64,000 nucleotides of DNA from Alteromonas confluentis (GCF_001757105.1 NZ_MDHN01000041.1:62001-126000); one strand, 5' to 3'. Shown: positions 37,830-46,773, counted from the stretch's first letter. Numbers and translations: made by a program. Notes: generated by a model not told the origin, from the sequence alone.

Positions 37830-38885
37830 TTAGTGAACAAAAGGTTCGAGGCCGGATAGGCGCATTTTAGGTTCGAAGTGCGGCACTTTACGCGGTGCAA
37901 CACCTTCAACGGCTTGCGCCATGGCGCGAATATGTTCTGGCGTACTTCCGCAACAACCACCGACAATATTCACCAAACCGGATTGCGCCCACTCTTTAAT
38001 GTGCTCTGACATTTCTTCAGCGCCGAGATCGTATTCACCAAACTCATTGGGCAGACCGGCGTTCGGGTGAGCTGACACCAGACATTCCGCGATATTGCTG
38101 ATTTCATCCACATACTGACGCAGCAAATCAGGACCAAGGGCACAGTTCAGGCCCATGGACAGCGGCGTTACATGACGCATGGAATAATAAAAGGCTTCCG
38201 CTGTCTGGCCAGACAGGGTACGACCAGAGGCATCGGTAATGGTACCAGACACCATTACCGGCACGCGGCTGCCACGCTTATCGAAAACAGTTTCAACGGC
38301 AAACACGGCGGCCTTAGCATTCAAGGTGTCGAAGATGGTTTCGATCAATATGATATCGGCACCGCCTTCTAACAGCGCTTCTGTCGATTCAATGTAGGCT
38401 TCCACCAGCTCATCAAAGGTTACGTTGCGTTTGCCCGGATCGTTTACGTCAGGCGAAATCGAGGCTGTGCGGTTTGTGGGCCCTAACACACCGGCCACAT
38501 AACGAGGTTTATCCGGGGTTTTCGCGGTAAATTCATCGCAGGCTTTGCGGGCCAGTTTCGCGGCGGCAATATTGATGTCTTTTGACTGCGCTTCCATGTC
38601 GTAATCGGCCATGGCGATGGTGGTGGCGTTAAAGGTATTGGTTTCAATGATATCCGCCCCTGCCTCAAGATAAGCACAGTGAATATCGTAAATGATCTCG
38701 GGCTGTGTAATGGCCAGCAAGTCGTTGTTGCCTTTTACATCACAATGCCAATCGGCGAATTCCTTGCCGCGATAATCTTCTTCTTCCAGCTTGTGTTCCT
38801 GGATCATGGTGCCCATGGCGCCATCCAGGATAAGAATGCGTTTTGCTGCCGCGTCCAGCAGAGCGTGTTGTTTGTCTGAACTCAC
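37830..38885 (-). CDS. homocysteine S-methyltransferase module (split MetH, N-terminal part)
   Basis: 351 residues equal to the homocysteine-binding barrel of Met[23 protein letters not shown] at the start, and zinc cysteines in MGLNCALGP and [12 protein letters not shown]. It ends [27 protein letters not shown], precisely where the linker to the folate domain begins in E. coli MetH, then TAA. The partner module starts 9 nt later in the same reading frame. It begins 3 nt after metA. It could act as an independent subunit with the other half; a recent nonsense mutation is less likely given the partner's own ribosome-binding site. Confidence 0.93.
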   Translation of the reverse strand: MSSDKQHALLDAAAKRILILDGAMGTMIQEHKLEEEDYRGKEFADWHCDVKGNNDLLAITQPEIIYDIHCAYLEAGADIIETNTFNATTIAMADYDMEAQSKDINIAAAKLARKACDEFTAKTPDKPRYVAGVLGPTNRTASISPDVNDPGKRNVTFDELVEAYIESTEALLEGGADIILIETIFDTLNAKAAVFAVETVFDKRGSRVPVMVSGTITDASGRTLSGQTAEAFYYSMRHVTPLSMGLNCALGPDLLRQYVDEISNIAECLVSAHPNAGLPNEFGEYDLGAEEMSEHIKEWAQSGLVNIVGGCCGSTPEHIRAMAQAVEGVAPRKVPHFEPKMRLSGLEPFVH

Positions 38886-38888
38886 GGG

Positions 38889-39827
38889 TTACCTCTTCGG
38901 CTGGGCTTTTTCTGCCAGCTGGTTCAAATCGTACGGGGTAGTCTGGTAAACATAATAGTTCAGCCAGTTATTAAACATGAGACTACCATGAGACCGCCAA
39001 CGGACTAAAGGCGCTTTTGTCGGATCGTCGTCGGTAAAATAATTTGCCGGAATGGCAGGATGCAAATCTGCCTGTAAGTCACGATAGTATTCATCGTGCA
39101 GCGTTTCCGGATCGTACTCAGGGTGGCCTGTTACGAATACCATTCGCTTATCATCGGAAACCACGGTGTAGGCACCCGCTTCAGGGGATTCGGTGATCAC
39201 GTGCAGGCCTTTCACGCTATTGTAGACATCTGAATCGATATAGCCAAACCGGGAATGTGGCGCATAAAAATACGGGTCAAAACCACGTAAGAGCTCGTTA
39301 TACGGGTCTAGCACCTTGTGCTCAAATACGCCAGATAACTTATTATCGCGAAGCTTTCGCTGTACGCCGTAAAAGTGGTACATGGCCGCATGCGCTGCCC
39401 AGCAAAGATACATGGTGGACTGCACGTTGCGCTGTGCCCATTCCAGAATATCTTTCATATTGTCCCAGTATTTCACATCTTCGTAGGGCAAATGCGCCAA
39501 CGGTGCGCCAGTCACGATAAGACCATCGTACTTCTTATTTTCGATTTCCGAGAAGTCGTGATAAAAGGCGTCCATGTGCGCCTGAGGTGTATGTTTGGGT
39601 GCCAGATTATCGACACGAATAAGGTTAACGTTCACCTGCAGTGGCGTGTTAGAGAGTAACCTGAGGATTTGAACTTCTGTCTCAATTTTATTCGGCATCA
39701 GGTTCAGGATCCCCACTTCCATAGGGCGAATATCCTGGGTGGCGGCTCGGTTGCTGTCCATAGTGAAAATATTTTCACCGGATAACACGTCCTGCGCGGG
39801 AAGTTGACCTGGGATACAGATAGGCAT
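38889..39827 (-). CDS. metA: homoserine O-succinyltransferase/acetyltransferase
   Basis: 312 residues. First committed step of methionine synthesis, acylating homoserine. The MetA family is clear: MPICIPGQLPAQDVLSGENIF at the start, QILRLLSNTPLQVNV, LIVTGAPLAHLPYEDVKYW, the catalytic-Cys segment YLCWAAHAAMYHFYGV, and FVTGHPEYDPETLHDEYYRD with the catalytic His/Glu. Acyl donor preference (succinyl versus acetyl) is not certain. First gene of metA-homocysteine module-metH, with a Met-box array 58 bp upstream. Confidence 0.95.
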   Translation of the reverse strand: MPICIPGQLPAQDVLSGENIFTMDSNRAATQDIRPMEVGILNLMPNKIETEVQILRLLSNTPLQVNVNLIRVDNLAPKHTPQAHMDAFYHDFSEIENKKYDGLIVTGAPLAHLPYEDVKYWDNMKDILEWAQRNVQSTMYLCWAAHAAMYHFYGVQRKLRDNKLSGVFEHKVLDPYNELLRGFDPYFYAPHSRFGYIDSDVYNSVKGLHVITESPEAGAYTVVSDDKRMVFVTGHPEYDPETLHDEYYRDLQADLHPAIPANYFTDDDPTKAPLVRWRSHGSLMFNNWLNYYVYQTTPYDLNQLAEKAQPKR

Positions 39828-39884
39828 GGATGCTCCAATGATTGACAGAATATGCCGCTATTGTGGCTGAATCACTTGCGATGT

Positions 39885-39916
39885 CAACATCTTTACGGCT
39901 GGACGTCTAAACGGCT
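39885..39916. promoter_or_regulatory. four tandem Met boxes (MetJ operator) upstream of metA
   Basis: Read in 8-bp steps the sequence is CAACATCT, TTACGGCT, GGACGTCT, AAACGGCT, matching AGACGTCT at 5, 5, 7 and 6 of 8 positions, with poor matches on either side (3 and 2). It overlaps a possible minus-strand -35 TTGACA (39882-39887). MetJ with SAM as corepressor binds such arrays cooperatively. Confidence 0.65.
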
Positions 39917-39969
39917 TAAGTTGCACTTCAGGACTTGAGGCTCATATCGCTTGATAAAGCATAGCACCC

Positions 39970-39998
39970 TTGATAGTTACCTGCGTGGCAGTTATCAA
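39970..39998. other. hairpin downstream of the chemotaxis operon
   Basis: TTGATAGTTACC pairs with the segment ending GTTATCAA over about 12 positions (one mismatch, two G-U). No U-tract on either strand. It lies between DUF2802 and metA and may mark the 3' end of the flagellar/chemotaxis transcript. Confidence 0.4.
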
Positions 39999-40049
39999 AA
40001 GTAGCGAGGAAAGGTATTGCAGATTAATAAGAGATGAACACCAGCATGA

Positions 40050-40469
40050 TTAACTCCGCTGACTGTGCATACTCATCAGCAGTTCAGCTTCAGCTCTGGG
40101 CAAATCACAAGCTTGCATGACCTCTTCCACTGAAGCACCAGACTTTACCAGTTCGGCGGCACGGGTGTATAAGCGCATTGAAGGGTCTTGTAGCTTCACT
40201 TCCCGCAACTGATTCTCAAACTGGTCACATTGGTCGGCCAATTCACGCATGTGCTTGCCCTGCACCATAGAGCGGGTTTGCATTTCGGCAATTTGGTTTT
40301 CAAGATTTTTCACATCGTCACTGAGTATGTCGGCGCGGGATTCGCTCTCAAGATGCGTTTGTATAAGGTGAGTCAAACGTTTAGTAAAATGAAAATACAG
40401 CCAGATAACGGCAACAACAGCCAGAAGCCCTGTAGCAATGGCAAGTAAGGACAAGGCCGATACATCCAT
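40050..40469 (-). CDS. DUF2802 protein of the chemotaxis cluster
   Basis: 139 residues. One N-terminal membrane helix (LSLLAIATGLLAVVAVIWLYFHF), a coiled-coil stretch (SDDVKNLENQIAEMQTRSMVQGKHMRELADQCDQFENQL) and the C-terminal DUF2802 motif RAAELVKSGASVEEVMQACDLPRAEAELLMSMH, a helix-turn-helix-like fold. This gene commonly ends polar flagellar/chemotaxis clusters in gammaproteobacteria. Function is unknown; membrane anchoring near CheW/ParP suggests a link to the polar array. Confidence 0.8.
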   Translation of the reverse strand: MDVSALSLLAIATGLLAVVAVIWLYFHFTKRLTHLIQTHLESESRADILSDDVKNLENQIAEMQTRSMVQGKHMRELADQCDQFENQLREVKLQDPSMRLYTRAAELVKSGASVEEVMQACDLPRAEAELLMSMHSQRS

Positions 40470-40514
40470 ATAAACGTTAATTCTCCAAAATCGGGAAAGG
40501 AAAAAAGATCAGGT

Positions 40515-40538
40515 ACTGCCCGCCGGGTAACGGGCAGT
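40515..40538. other. inverted repeat between cheW and DUF2802
   Basis: ACTGCCCG / CGGGCAGT, a perfect 8-bp stem with an 8-nt loop, just after the cheW stop. A minus-strand T-run follows only after about 9 nt, so at best a partial terminator or an mRNA processing element. Confidence 0.45.
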
Positions 40539-40546
40539 GATATTGC

Positions 40547-41035
40547 TTAGAAGCCGCTCAGTTCGTCCCATTCGTCATCACTGAGTAACTTGTTCAGGTC
40601 GACAAGAATCAACAATTCGCCATCGCGGTTGCTCACGCCCTGAATAAACTTGGCACTCTCTTCTGTGCCTACGTTTGGCGCGCTGTCAATTTCTGAAGAC
40701 TTCAAATAAACCACTTCAGCAACACTATCAACAAGAATACCTACGACCTGTTCATCCGACTCGATAATTACGATACGGGTATTGTCTGTGGTATCAGCAG
40801 GCATCAAGCCAAAGCGGGCACGGGTGTCGATAACGGTAACAACATTACCACGCAAATTGATGATACCCAGCACATAGTCTGGCGCACCAGGTACCGGGGC
40901 AATTTCTGTATAGCGTAGTACTTCCTGCACCTGCATAACGTTGATGCCGTATGTTTCGTCACCTAAACGGTAGGTGACCCATTGAAGCACCTGATCTTTC
41001 TCAGGTGAATTATTACTTGTGGTCTTGTCATTCAT
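40547..41035 (-). CDS. cheW: chemotaxis adaptor CheW
   Basis: 162 residues. CheW couples chemoreceptors to CheA. It shows WVTYRLGDETYGINVMQVQEVLRYTEIAPVPGAPDYVLGIINLRGNVVTVIDTRARFG, the SH3-like double barrel, and ends with the long GVSNRDGELLILVDLNKLLS. It lies after parP in an operon-like row. Confidence 0.96.
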   Translation of the reverse strand: MNDKTTSNNSPEKDQVLQWVTYRLGDETYGINVMQVQEVLRYTEIAPVPGAPDYVLGIINLRGNVVTVIDTRARFGLMPADTTDNTRIVIIESDEQVVGILVDSVAEVVYLKSSEIDSAPNVGTEESAKFIQGVSNRDGELLILVDLNKLLSDDEWDELSGF

Positions 41036-41050
41036 TAACCTGGCTCCCCG

Positions 41051-41785
41051 CTAAGGCGTTTGGTCATTACTGCCTAAGCCGTTATTTAGCATTGCAATTA
41101 ACTGATATACGTCGATTAACGCACACATTCTTTCTTTTACCATGCCCGCTAACCATGGACGTTTGCCACCGGCCTCACGCCATTTCACTTCGTCCTTGGT
41201 AAGAGTAACGGTATTGACCAGTTTGTCGCTGGCTAGGCCCCACAAACTGTCCCCTAACATAATAAGATACTGATAGTTTAGCGTTTCTGCGAGATTTTGA
41301 TCGTATTTTTCTGGCATAACCCACATTGCAGTATCAACAACGTTTATTTTTTGTTCACGGTGAAGCATCACACCTTTAAACCACTTGGGCTTACCGATGA
41401 GTCCACCGACTTTTTCCATGCGGTGGATACCGCCTAGCGTCACTAGAGGCACCGCCAGTGTGAGACCCGCTACCTCAAAAAACAGTGCCTGGAAACGATT
41501 CTCTAGCAAATTCTGAATGGGCCGGTGAGTCACCGGCTCTTGAGGTACCACAATGGCTTCTGCAGAAGCAATGCTTTCCTCAATTTCTTCCACCACAGGC
41601 GCAGCCACGTCAACCTCTTCAACGGGCGCTGCTACCGGTTCCCTGGCCACGATGTCAGCAGTCGCCTGCTCAAGTAACCGAGCGGTATTTGCCGTAACAT
41701 CTGCCGGGTCTTCAGGGCTCTGTAGTAAGCTGTCCAGATACGCCTGCATCACATCTTCACGGGCGAACGGCGTACTCTTGCTCAT
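41051..41785 (-). CDS. parP: CheW-like polar array protein ParP
   Basis: About 244 residues from the ATG at 41785 (MSKSTPFAREDVMQAYLDSLL); an in-frame ATG at 41809 overlaps the parC end. The N-terminal part (about 10-100) is Pro/Ala/Glu-rich; the C-terminal CheW-like domain starts FQALFFEVAGLTLAVPLVTLGGIHRMEK. The neighbourhood (parC upstream, cheW downstream) and domain layout match Vibrio ParP, which ties CheA arrays to the cell pole through ParC. The name is by architecture and context. Confidence 0.85.
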   Translation of the reverse strand: MSKSTPFAREDVMQAYLDSLLQSPEDPADVTANTARLLEQATADIVAREPVAAPVEEVDVAAPVVEEIEESIASAEAIVVPQEPVTHRPIQNLLENRFQALFFEVAGLTLAVPLVTLGGIHRMEKVGGLIGKPKWFKGVMLHREQKINVVDTAMWVMPEKYDQNLAETLNYQYLIMLGDSLWGLASDKLVNTVTLTKDEVKWREAGGKRPWLAGMVKERMCALIDVYQLIAMLNNGLGSNDQTP

Positions 41786-41792
41786 AGTCGAC

Positions 41793-42557
41793 TCATAGTT
41801 CCAGTTCATCTAACAGTTTAGTATAGGCGAAGACCCCTCGCGATCTCGGATAAACCACAGAGGCAGGTGACTGTGCCTGACTCGCATCTCTGAACCGAGT
41901 ATCGACGGGAATGACATCACTCCACACTTTGCTGCCGTAATCGTCTTGCAATTTTTGATGTGCCTGGATGGCCGCATTCGTCCTGCGATCAAACATGGTT
42001 GGCACAATCAATGTGTCAAATTCCTTACGTAACGAACGCCCCATAATCTCCAGGGTGTGCACCATTCTGTCGAGGCCTTTCAGCGCCAGAAATTCGGTTT
42101 GTACCGGCACCACCACTTTATGGCAGGCTGCCAGCGCATTAACCATCAGCACCCCCAACACGGGTGGGCAGTCGATCAGTACGTAATCGAACTCCTTTTC
42201 CACAGTCTGCAAGGCTTTTTTAAGAATGAGTCCCATACCATTTTGCATACCCATTTGCCTGTCCAGCGTGGCTAACGCCATAGACGCGGGAAGAATAAAC
42301 AGGCTGTCTAATTTGGTAGGACACAAACTGTCCAGTACCCTATCGGCAGATATCTCCTGATGATTAATAAAAATATCGTAAACAGAAGCACTTAGTTCTT
42401 CTGCATCGGTACCAAAATAATAACTGAGCGACGCGTGAGGATCGGTGTCGATTAATAACACCCGTTTGCCCTGTTGCGCTAGAATGCCTCCCAGCGTGAC
42501 GGTGGTCGTGGTTTTTCCCACTCCTCCCTTCTGGTTGGCAATCGTCCATATTTTCAA
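41793..42557 (-). CDS. parC: ParA-like ATPase ParC (polar localisation of chemotaxis arrays)
   Basis: 254 residues. Deviant Walker A KGGVGKTTT at about 10-18, Walker A' LLIDTDPHAS, and Walker B DYVLIDCPPVLG, as in ParA/Soj ATPases. In Vibrio the equivalent gene in the same position directs chemotaxis arrays to the old pole and their inheritance. No ParB or parS site is near, so plasmid or chromosome partition is unlikely. This is not topoisomerase IV ParC. Confidence 0.87.
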   Translation of the reverse strand: MKIWTIANQKGGVGKTTTTVTLGGILAQQGKRVLLIDTDPHASLSYYFGTDAEELSASVYDIFINHQEISADRVLDSLCPTKLDSLFILPASMALATLDRQMGMQNGMGLILKKALQTVEKEFDYVLIDCPPVLGVLMVNALAACHKVVVPVQTEFLALKGLDRMVHTLEIMGRSLRKEFDTLIVPTMFDRRTNAAIQAHQKLQDDYGSKVWSDVIPVDTRFRDASQAQSPASVVYPRSRGVFAYTKLLDELEL

Positions 42558-42585
42558 CCTTCAACTCCTGCTGATTGAATTCGCT

Positions 42586-43731
42586 CTACATCATCTCAGT
42601 GCGGATACACGATGCAATATGTTCAATATTGATGCTCTTCTCCGCAATACCGGCTTTTGCAACTGCCTGAGGCATGCCGTAAACCACACAGGAATCTTCA
42701 TCCTGAGCCCACACTTTTGCGCCTTTTTTATGCAACGCGTCACAGCCTTCACGGCCGTCTGCTCCCATACCGGTAAGGATCACGCACAGTACGTCGCCAC
42801 CGTAAATATCAACCAAACTATTAAAGGTAATATCCACACTGGGTTTATAGGTATCTTTCTCGTGAGCATGTGCATCACGCAATGCAATATTTGGCAAAGA
42901 TCGGGAATCTACCACCATCTGCTTACCCCCTGGCGCCAAATAAGCACAACCGGGGCGCAGAATGTCACCTTGCTCAGCTTCTTTCACAGAGATATCACAG
43001 TTGTTGTGTAAACGCTGGGCGAACGCATTGGTGAAGGTTCCGGGCATATGCTGAACCAGAACAATAGGATGAGGGAAATTAGCGGGTAAGCCCGAAAGCA
43101 CCTTTTGTAATGCTACAGGGCCCCCAGTTGATGCGCCAATGGCAAGGCACTTGTAGCGCTTGCCAGAGGCTTTGACCTGCGAAACCACGGGTGCCGCGCT
43201 GGCACTTTCGGCCCGCCCTGTAAGCACAGACGAGCTTTTGAAGAACGTGGCTTTAGGTGCATTGGCTGGCATAGGGGGCGCAGGCTTCGCTGCGGGAGCT
43301 GCACGGGCCATAGGCGGCCGGCGAATACCCACCCCACGACGCGCAAGCAACCTGACTTTGGTTCTCAGCAGACTCGCGGCATCTTTGCGATTTTTAGAAA
43401 TTTCTTCGAATTTTTTCGGCAGAAAATCCAACGCACCGGCTTCCAGTGCGTCCAAGGTTGCCTGAGCGCCTTCATGAGTCAGCGATGAAAACATCAAAAT
43501 TGGAATTGGCCGTTTAGCCATAATTTTTTTGACCGCCGTGATGCCGTCCATTACCGGCATCTCGACATCCATGGTGACCACATCCGGCGATAGCTTGATA
43601 AGCATATCCAGCGCTTCTTCACCGTTACAGGCTTCACCTACAACCTGAAGTTCTCTGTCTTCATCCAGAATTTCACGGACACGGCGACGATAAAACGTTG
43701 AGTCGTCCACAACAAGGACTTTAAACGCCAT
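42586..43731 (-). CDS. cheB: chemotaxis protein-glutamate methylesterase/deamidase CheB
   Basis: 381 residues. N-terminal receiver domain (VLVVDDSTFYRRRVREIL, phospho-Asp in VVTMDVEMPVMDG, then PILMFSS), a long Pro/Ala-rich linker (about 145-190) and the C-terminal methylesterase with catalytic Ser in IGASTGGPVALQ, His in VLVQHMPG and Asp in GMGADGREG. It removes methyl groups from receptors for adaptation. No cheR lies in this window. Confidence 0.95.
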   Translation of the reverse strand: MAFKVLVVDDSTFYRRRVREILDEDRELQVVGEACNGEEALDMLIKLSPDVVTMDVEMPVMDGITAVKKIMAKRPIPILMFSSLTHEGAQATLDALEAGALDFLPKKFEEISKNRKDAASLLRTKVRLLARRGVGIRRPPMARAAPAAKPAPPMPANAPKATFFKSSSVLTGRAESASAAPVVSQVKASGKRYKCLAIGASTGGPVALQKVLSGLPANFPHPIVLVQHMPGTFTNAFAQRLHNNCDISVKEAEQGDILRPGCAYLAPGGKQMVVDSRSLPNIALRDAHAHEKDTYKPSVDITFNSLVDIYGGDVLCVILTGMGADGREGCDALHKKGAKVWAQDEDSCVVYGMPQAVAKAGIAEKSINIEHIASCIRTEMM

Positions 43732-43755
43732 AACAAGAAGTTCCTTTACTAGCAG

Positions 43756-46017
43756 CTATGACCGACGGGCATAGCGCTTAAGAAGACTTGGGATATCCAG
43801 AATGAGTGCAATACCACCATCAGATGTAATCGTTGCACCGGCCATACCAGGGGTTCCCTGCAACAATGCATCTAAAGGCTTGATAACCACTTCTTCCTGA
43901 CCAATTAACGCGTCGACAACAAAACCGACTTGTTGGGTACCAATTTGTACCACAACCACGTGTCCTTTTTCTTTGCTGATATTTTTTGGTCCGCGAATCA
44001 ACCATTCGCCGAGGAAGAATAATGGAATCGCTTTTGAACGCACTATCATGGTCAGCTGACCATCTACCGTATTGGTCTTTTTGATATCCATGTTGATGAT
44101 TTCATTCACAGCGCCTAACGGCAATGCGAAGGTTTGTTTGCCAACAACAATCATCAGGGTAGGCAGAATTGCCAACGTCAGTGGGACTTTGATTTCAAGA
44201 CGGGTTCCTTTACCCATCTGAGAATCAATATTTACAGTACCATTGAGTTGGTTGATCTTGGTTTTCACCACGTCCATGCCCACACCACGACCAGAAATGT
44301 CACTGATTTCGGTTTTGGTGGAGAAGCCGGGTGCAAAAATGAGATTAAAAGCCTCAACGTCTGACATTCTCGCTGCGGCATCAGCATCAAGAACACCGCG
44401 ACTGATTGCAATTTCTTTCAGTTTTTCTGGGTCCATGCCCTTACCATCATCATCGATGGTAAGCAGAATGTGATCGCCCTCTTGCGATGCTGATAGTTTA
44501 ACCGTACCCATGCGCGGCTTACCGGCATTGGCACGGTCATCAGGCATTTCAATACCGTGGTCAACCGAGTTTCTGACCAGGTGAACCAGCGGATCGGCCA
44601 GTGCTTCTACCAGGTTTTTATCCAGATCCGTTTCTTCCCCTTCCAGTTCAAGGGTAATTTCTTTTTTCAAGCTTCGGGCGAGATCACGAACAACCCGGGG
44701 GAAACGACCGAAAACTTTCTTGATGGGCTGCATGCGGGTTTTCATTACCGCGCCTTGCAAGTCACCCGTTACAACGTCGAGGTTGGCAATCGCCTTCGAC
44801 ATGTCTTCATCGTTAGTGGTAATACCAAGACTAAGTAAGCGGTTTCGCACCAACACCAACTCACCTACCATATTCATTATCTGATCGAGGCGTTTAGTAT
44901 CTACCCGTACGGTGGTTTCAGCTTGCGGTGCTTTTTCTTCTTTTTTGGCTGGTGCGGCTTTAGCAGCCGAAGCAGGTTTGCTTTCCGCTGCCGGTTTGGC
45001 TGGTGTAGCAGGCTTCGCCGGTTCCGCTGGTTTGGCGGCCGGTGGCGGTGTAACAGGCTTAGGCGGCTCTGCTGCCTTACTCTGTTCTGCTTTTGCAGCC
45101 TGAACTGCTTTGGTAGCAGCATTGTCTACTTCGACGCCACCTGCAGGCCCTTGACCTTTACCATGCAGTTGATCAAGTAAGGCTTCAAATTCGTCATCAG
45201 TGATTTCGTCGTCACCGCTGTCTGCGGCCGGCTCAACGGGTGTGGCAGTCGGTGCTGGCGCAGCATCTGATGGCCCTTTAAACTGCCCTTTGCCGTGAAG
45301 TTCATCAAGAAGGGCTTCAAATTCATCATCGGTGATATCTTCACCAGCGCCACCCGCTGCAGGTGCCGTGGGAGCTGGCGCTGCCGGGGCCGGTGCTGCT
45401 GCAGATTCGCCAGGACGACCAGGCGCACCTGAACCATGTAATTGGTCCAATAAGGCTTCAAACTCATCTTCTGAGATATCTTCAATACCACTGTCGCCAG
45501 ACGCCACAGCGGTAGCTTCAGGTGCAACAGGCGTTTCTTCAACGATGAGTTCTGGTTCTTCTTCGACAGGCGCCTCTACCACGGGCGCTGCAGCAGAAAC
45601 GTCGCCAAAGATATTCTCGTCTGCAGATTCGGGCTTACTGAGTTTATGGAGGGTATCGACCAGTGCTGCGTCTGCGGCCTCTAATGGTTCACGGGCTTTC
45701 ACCCGCTCAAACATTTCCACCACCACGTCGGTTGCTTGCAGAATGGTGTCCATAAGTTCAGGGGTTAGCGTACGCTGACCATTGCGCATCACGTCAAACA
45801 CGTTTTCTGCACCGTGGCAAATCTCTACCAGTTCGGTAAGAGAAAGAAAACCAGCACCACCTTTTACAGTGTGATAGCCACGGAAGATAGCGTTGAGGAG
45901 GTCAGCATCTTCCGGGTTGTTTTCCAGGTCGACCAGCTGTTCCTGTAATTGTTCAAGGATCTCACCAGCCTCAACCAGAAAGTCCTGTAGTATATCCTCA
46001 TCAACTTCAAACGACAT
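43756..46017 (-). CDS. cheA: chemotaxis histidine kinase CheA
   Basis: 753 residues. P1 phosphotransfer domain with His49 in FRGYHTVKGGAGFL; long linker (about 130-370) carrying three DEFEALLDQLHG repeats (181-195, 228-242, 272-286) and an Ala/Pro/Lys-rich tract; P3 dimerisation (RLDQIMNMVGELVLVRNRLL); P4 ATPase (LVRNSVDHGIE, DDGKGMD, GRGVGMDVV); and P5 CheW-like domain to the end. A canonical P2 domain for CheY is not evident. It phosphorylates CheY and CheB. Second of the che genes after cheZ (12 nt). Confidence 0.95.
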   Translation of the reverse strand: MSFEVDEDILQDFLVEAGEILEQLQEQLVDLENNPEDADLLNAIFRGYHTVKGGAGFLSLTELVEICHGAENVFDVMRNGQRTLTPELMDTILQATDVVVEMFERVKAREPLEAADAALVDTLHKLSKPESADENIFGDVSAAAPVVEAPVEEEPELIVEETPVAPEATAVASGDSGIEDISEDEFEALLDQLHGSGAPGRPGESAAAPAPAAPAPTAPAAGGAGEDITDDEFEALLDELHGKGQFKGPSDAAPAPTATPVEPAADSGDDEITDDEFEALLDQLHGKGQGPAGGVEVDNAATKAVQAAKAEQSKAAEPPKPVTPPPAAKPAEPAKPATPAKPAAESKPASAAKAAPAKKEEKAPQAETTVRVDTKRLDQIMNMVGELVLVRNRLLSLGITTNDEDMSKAIANLDVVTGDLQGAVMKTRMQPIKKVFGRFPRVVRDLARSLKKEITLELEGEETDLDKNLVEALADPLVHLVRNSVDHGIEMPDDRANAGKPRMGTVKLSASQEGDHILLTIDDDGKGMDPEKLKEIAISRGVLDADAAARMSDVEAFNLIFAPGFSTKTEISDISGRGVGMDVVKTKINQLNGTVNIDSQMGKGTRLEIKVPLTLAILPTLMIVVGKQTFALPLGAVNEIINMDIKKTNTVDGQLTMIVRSKAIPLFFLGEWLIRGPKNISKEKGHVVVVQIGTQQVGFVVDALIGQEEVVIKPLDALLQGTPGMAGATITSDGGIALILDIPSLLKRYARRS
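45160..45477 (-). repeat. three DEFEALL peptide repeats inside cheA
   Basis: Within the CheA linker the 15-residue units ISEDEFEALLDQLHG, ITDDEFEALLDELHG and ITDDEFEALLDQLHG occur at 45433-45477, 45292-45336 and 45160-45204, separated by Ala/Pro-rich spacers. They resemble the FliM (DEIDALLHG) and CheZ (DDVDDLLSSLGF) CheY-binding peptides. Confidence 0.85.
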
Positions 46018-46029
46018 TCATTCGCTCCC

Positions 46030-46773
46030 CTAAAAACCAAGGCTTGATAGAAGGTCATCCACATCGTCCTGACCCTGTACTACATCGTCACGCTTTTCAG
46101 CATCAAGAATTGGGCCTTCAGCCTCAATCGCATCTGGCTTCTTGGTGGGTGTTTTATCTTTAGACTGACCAGTTTCACCAAACACGGTCAACATATTCAC
46201 CAGGCTATCTTCTACTTCTTTCACAAGGTCGATTACACGTCGAATAACCTGTCCCGTGAGATCCTGATAACCTTGTGCCATCAACACTTCAGTTAACAGA
46301 CTATTAAGTTTAGTCGAATCCTTGGATGCGTCCTTAAAAAGCGAATCAATTTCCAAACAAAGCGATTTAAACTCACCCAATTCAATTTGACGGGTCATGA
46401 GTTTTTGCCATTCAGGCTCAATAGCGCTAATTCGCTCTGCCAGCGATTCCGCAATAGGCATGCATGACTCTACAGCATCCATTGTGGTGTTGGCGGCTTT
46501 TTCTGTTTCTTCGATCACGTAATTCAGACGAGTCTGCGCATCGGGAATATCATCGTTGGCTAAGCCGGCGATGCGCTCATCTAATTGGAATGTATTTAAT
46601 GCATCATGAAGCTGACGGGTAAGCTTGCCAACCTCGGCAAAGAGCTCCACAGATTCCTTGGCTGAAACTGCCTCTAACAGAGCATTGGCGGATTCATCAT
46701 CCCCCTGCTCTAGATAACTAACCAGTTGCTTCGCCTCTTCTAGCGAAATAGGGACTTTTTTAATGGGTGACAT
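46030..46773 (-). CDS. cheZ: CheY-P phosphatase CheZ
   Basis: 247 residues. Long four-helix bundle with the catalytic-region sequence SLLTEVLMAQGYQDLTGQVIRRVIDLVKEVE (catalytic Gln in YQDLTGQ) and the C-terminal CheY-binding peptide GQDDVDDLLSSLGF after a flexible linker. It dephosphorylates CheY to end the tumble or reversal signal. Lies between cheY (34 nt upstream) and cheA (12 nt). Confidence 0.95.
   Translation of the reverse strand: MSPIKKVPISLEEAKQLVSYLEQGDDESANALLEAVSAKESVELFAEVGKLTRQLHDALNTFQLDERIAGLANDDIPDAQTRLNYVIEETEKAANTTMDAVESCMPIAESLAERISAIEPEWQKLMTRQIELGEFKSLCLEIDSLFKDASKDSTKLNSLLTEVLMAQGYQDLTGQVIRRVIDLVKEVEDSLVNMLTVFGETGQSKDKTPTKKPDAIEAEGPILDAEKRDDVVQGQDDVDDLLSSLGF

Noticed and set aside
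37821..37832. Frameshift as the cause of the methionine synthase split
   Set aside because: The two genes are in the same frame, separated by one stop codon and three codons, and the second has its own ribosome-binding site.
39828..40049. SAM riboswitch upstream of metA
   Set aside because: The region holds a Met-box array and a simple hairpin, but not the multi-helix SAM-I/II pattern; MetJ control explains it better.
41793..42557. ParA-like ATPase as a plasmid/chromosome partition gene
   Set aside because: No parB or parS nearby, and it sits between cheB and a CheW-like gene, matching the chemotaxis-array ParC instead.
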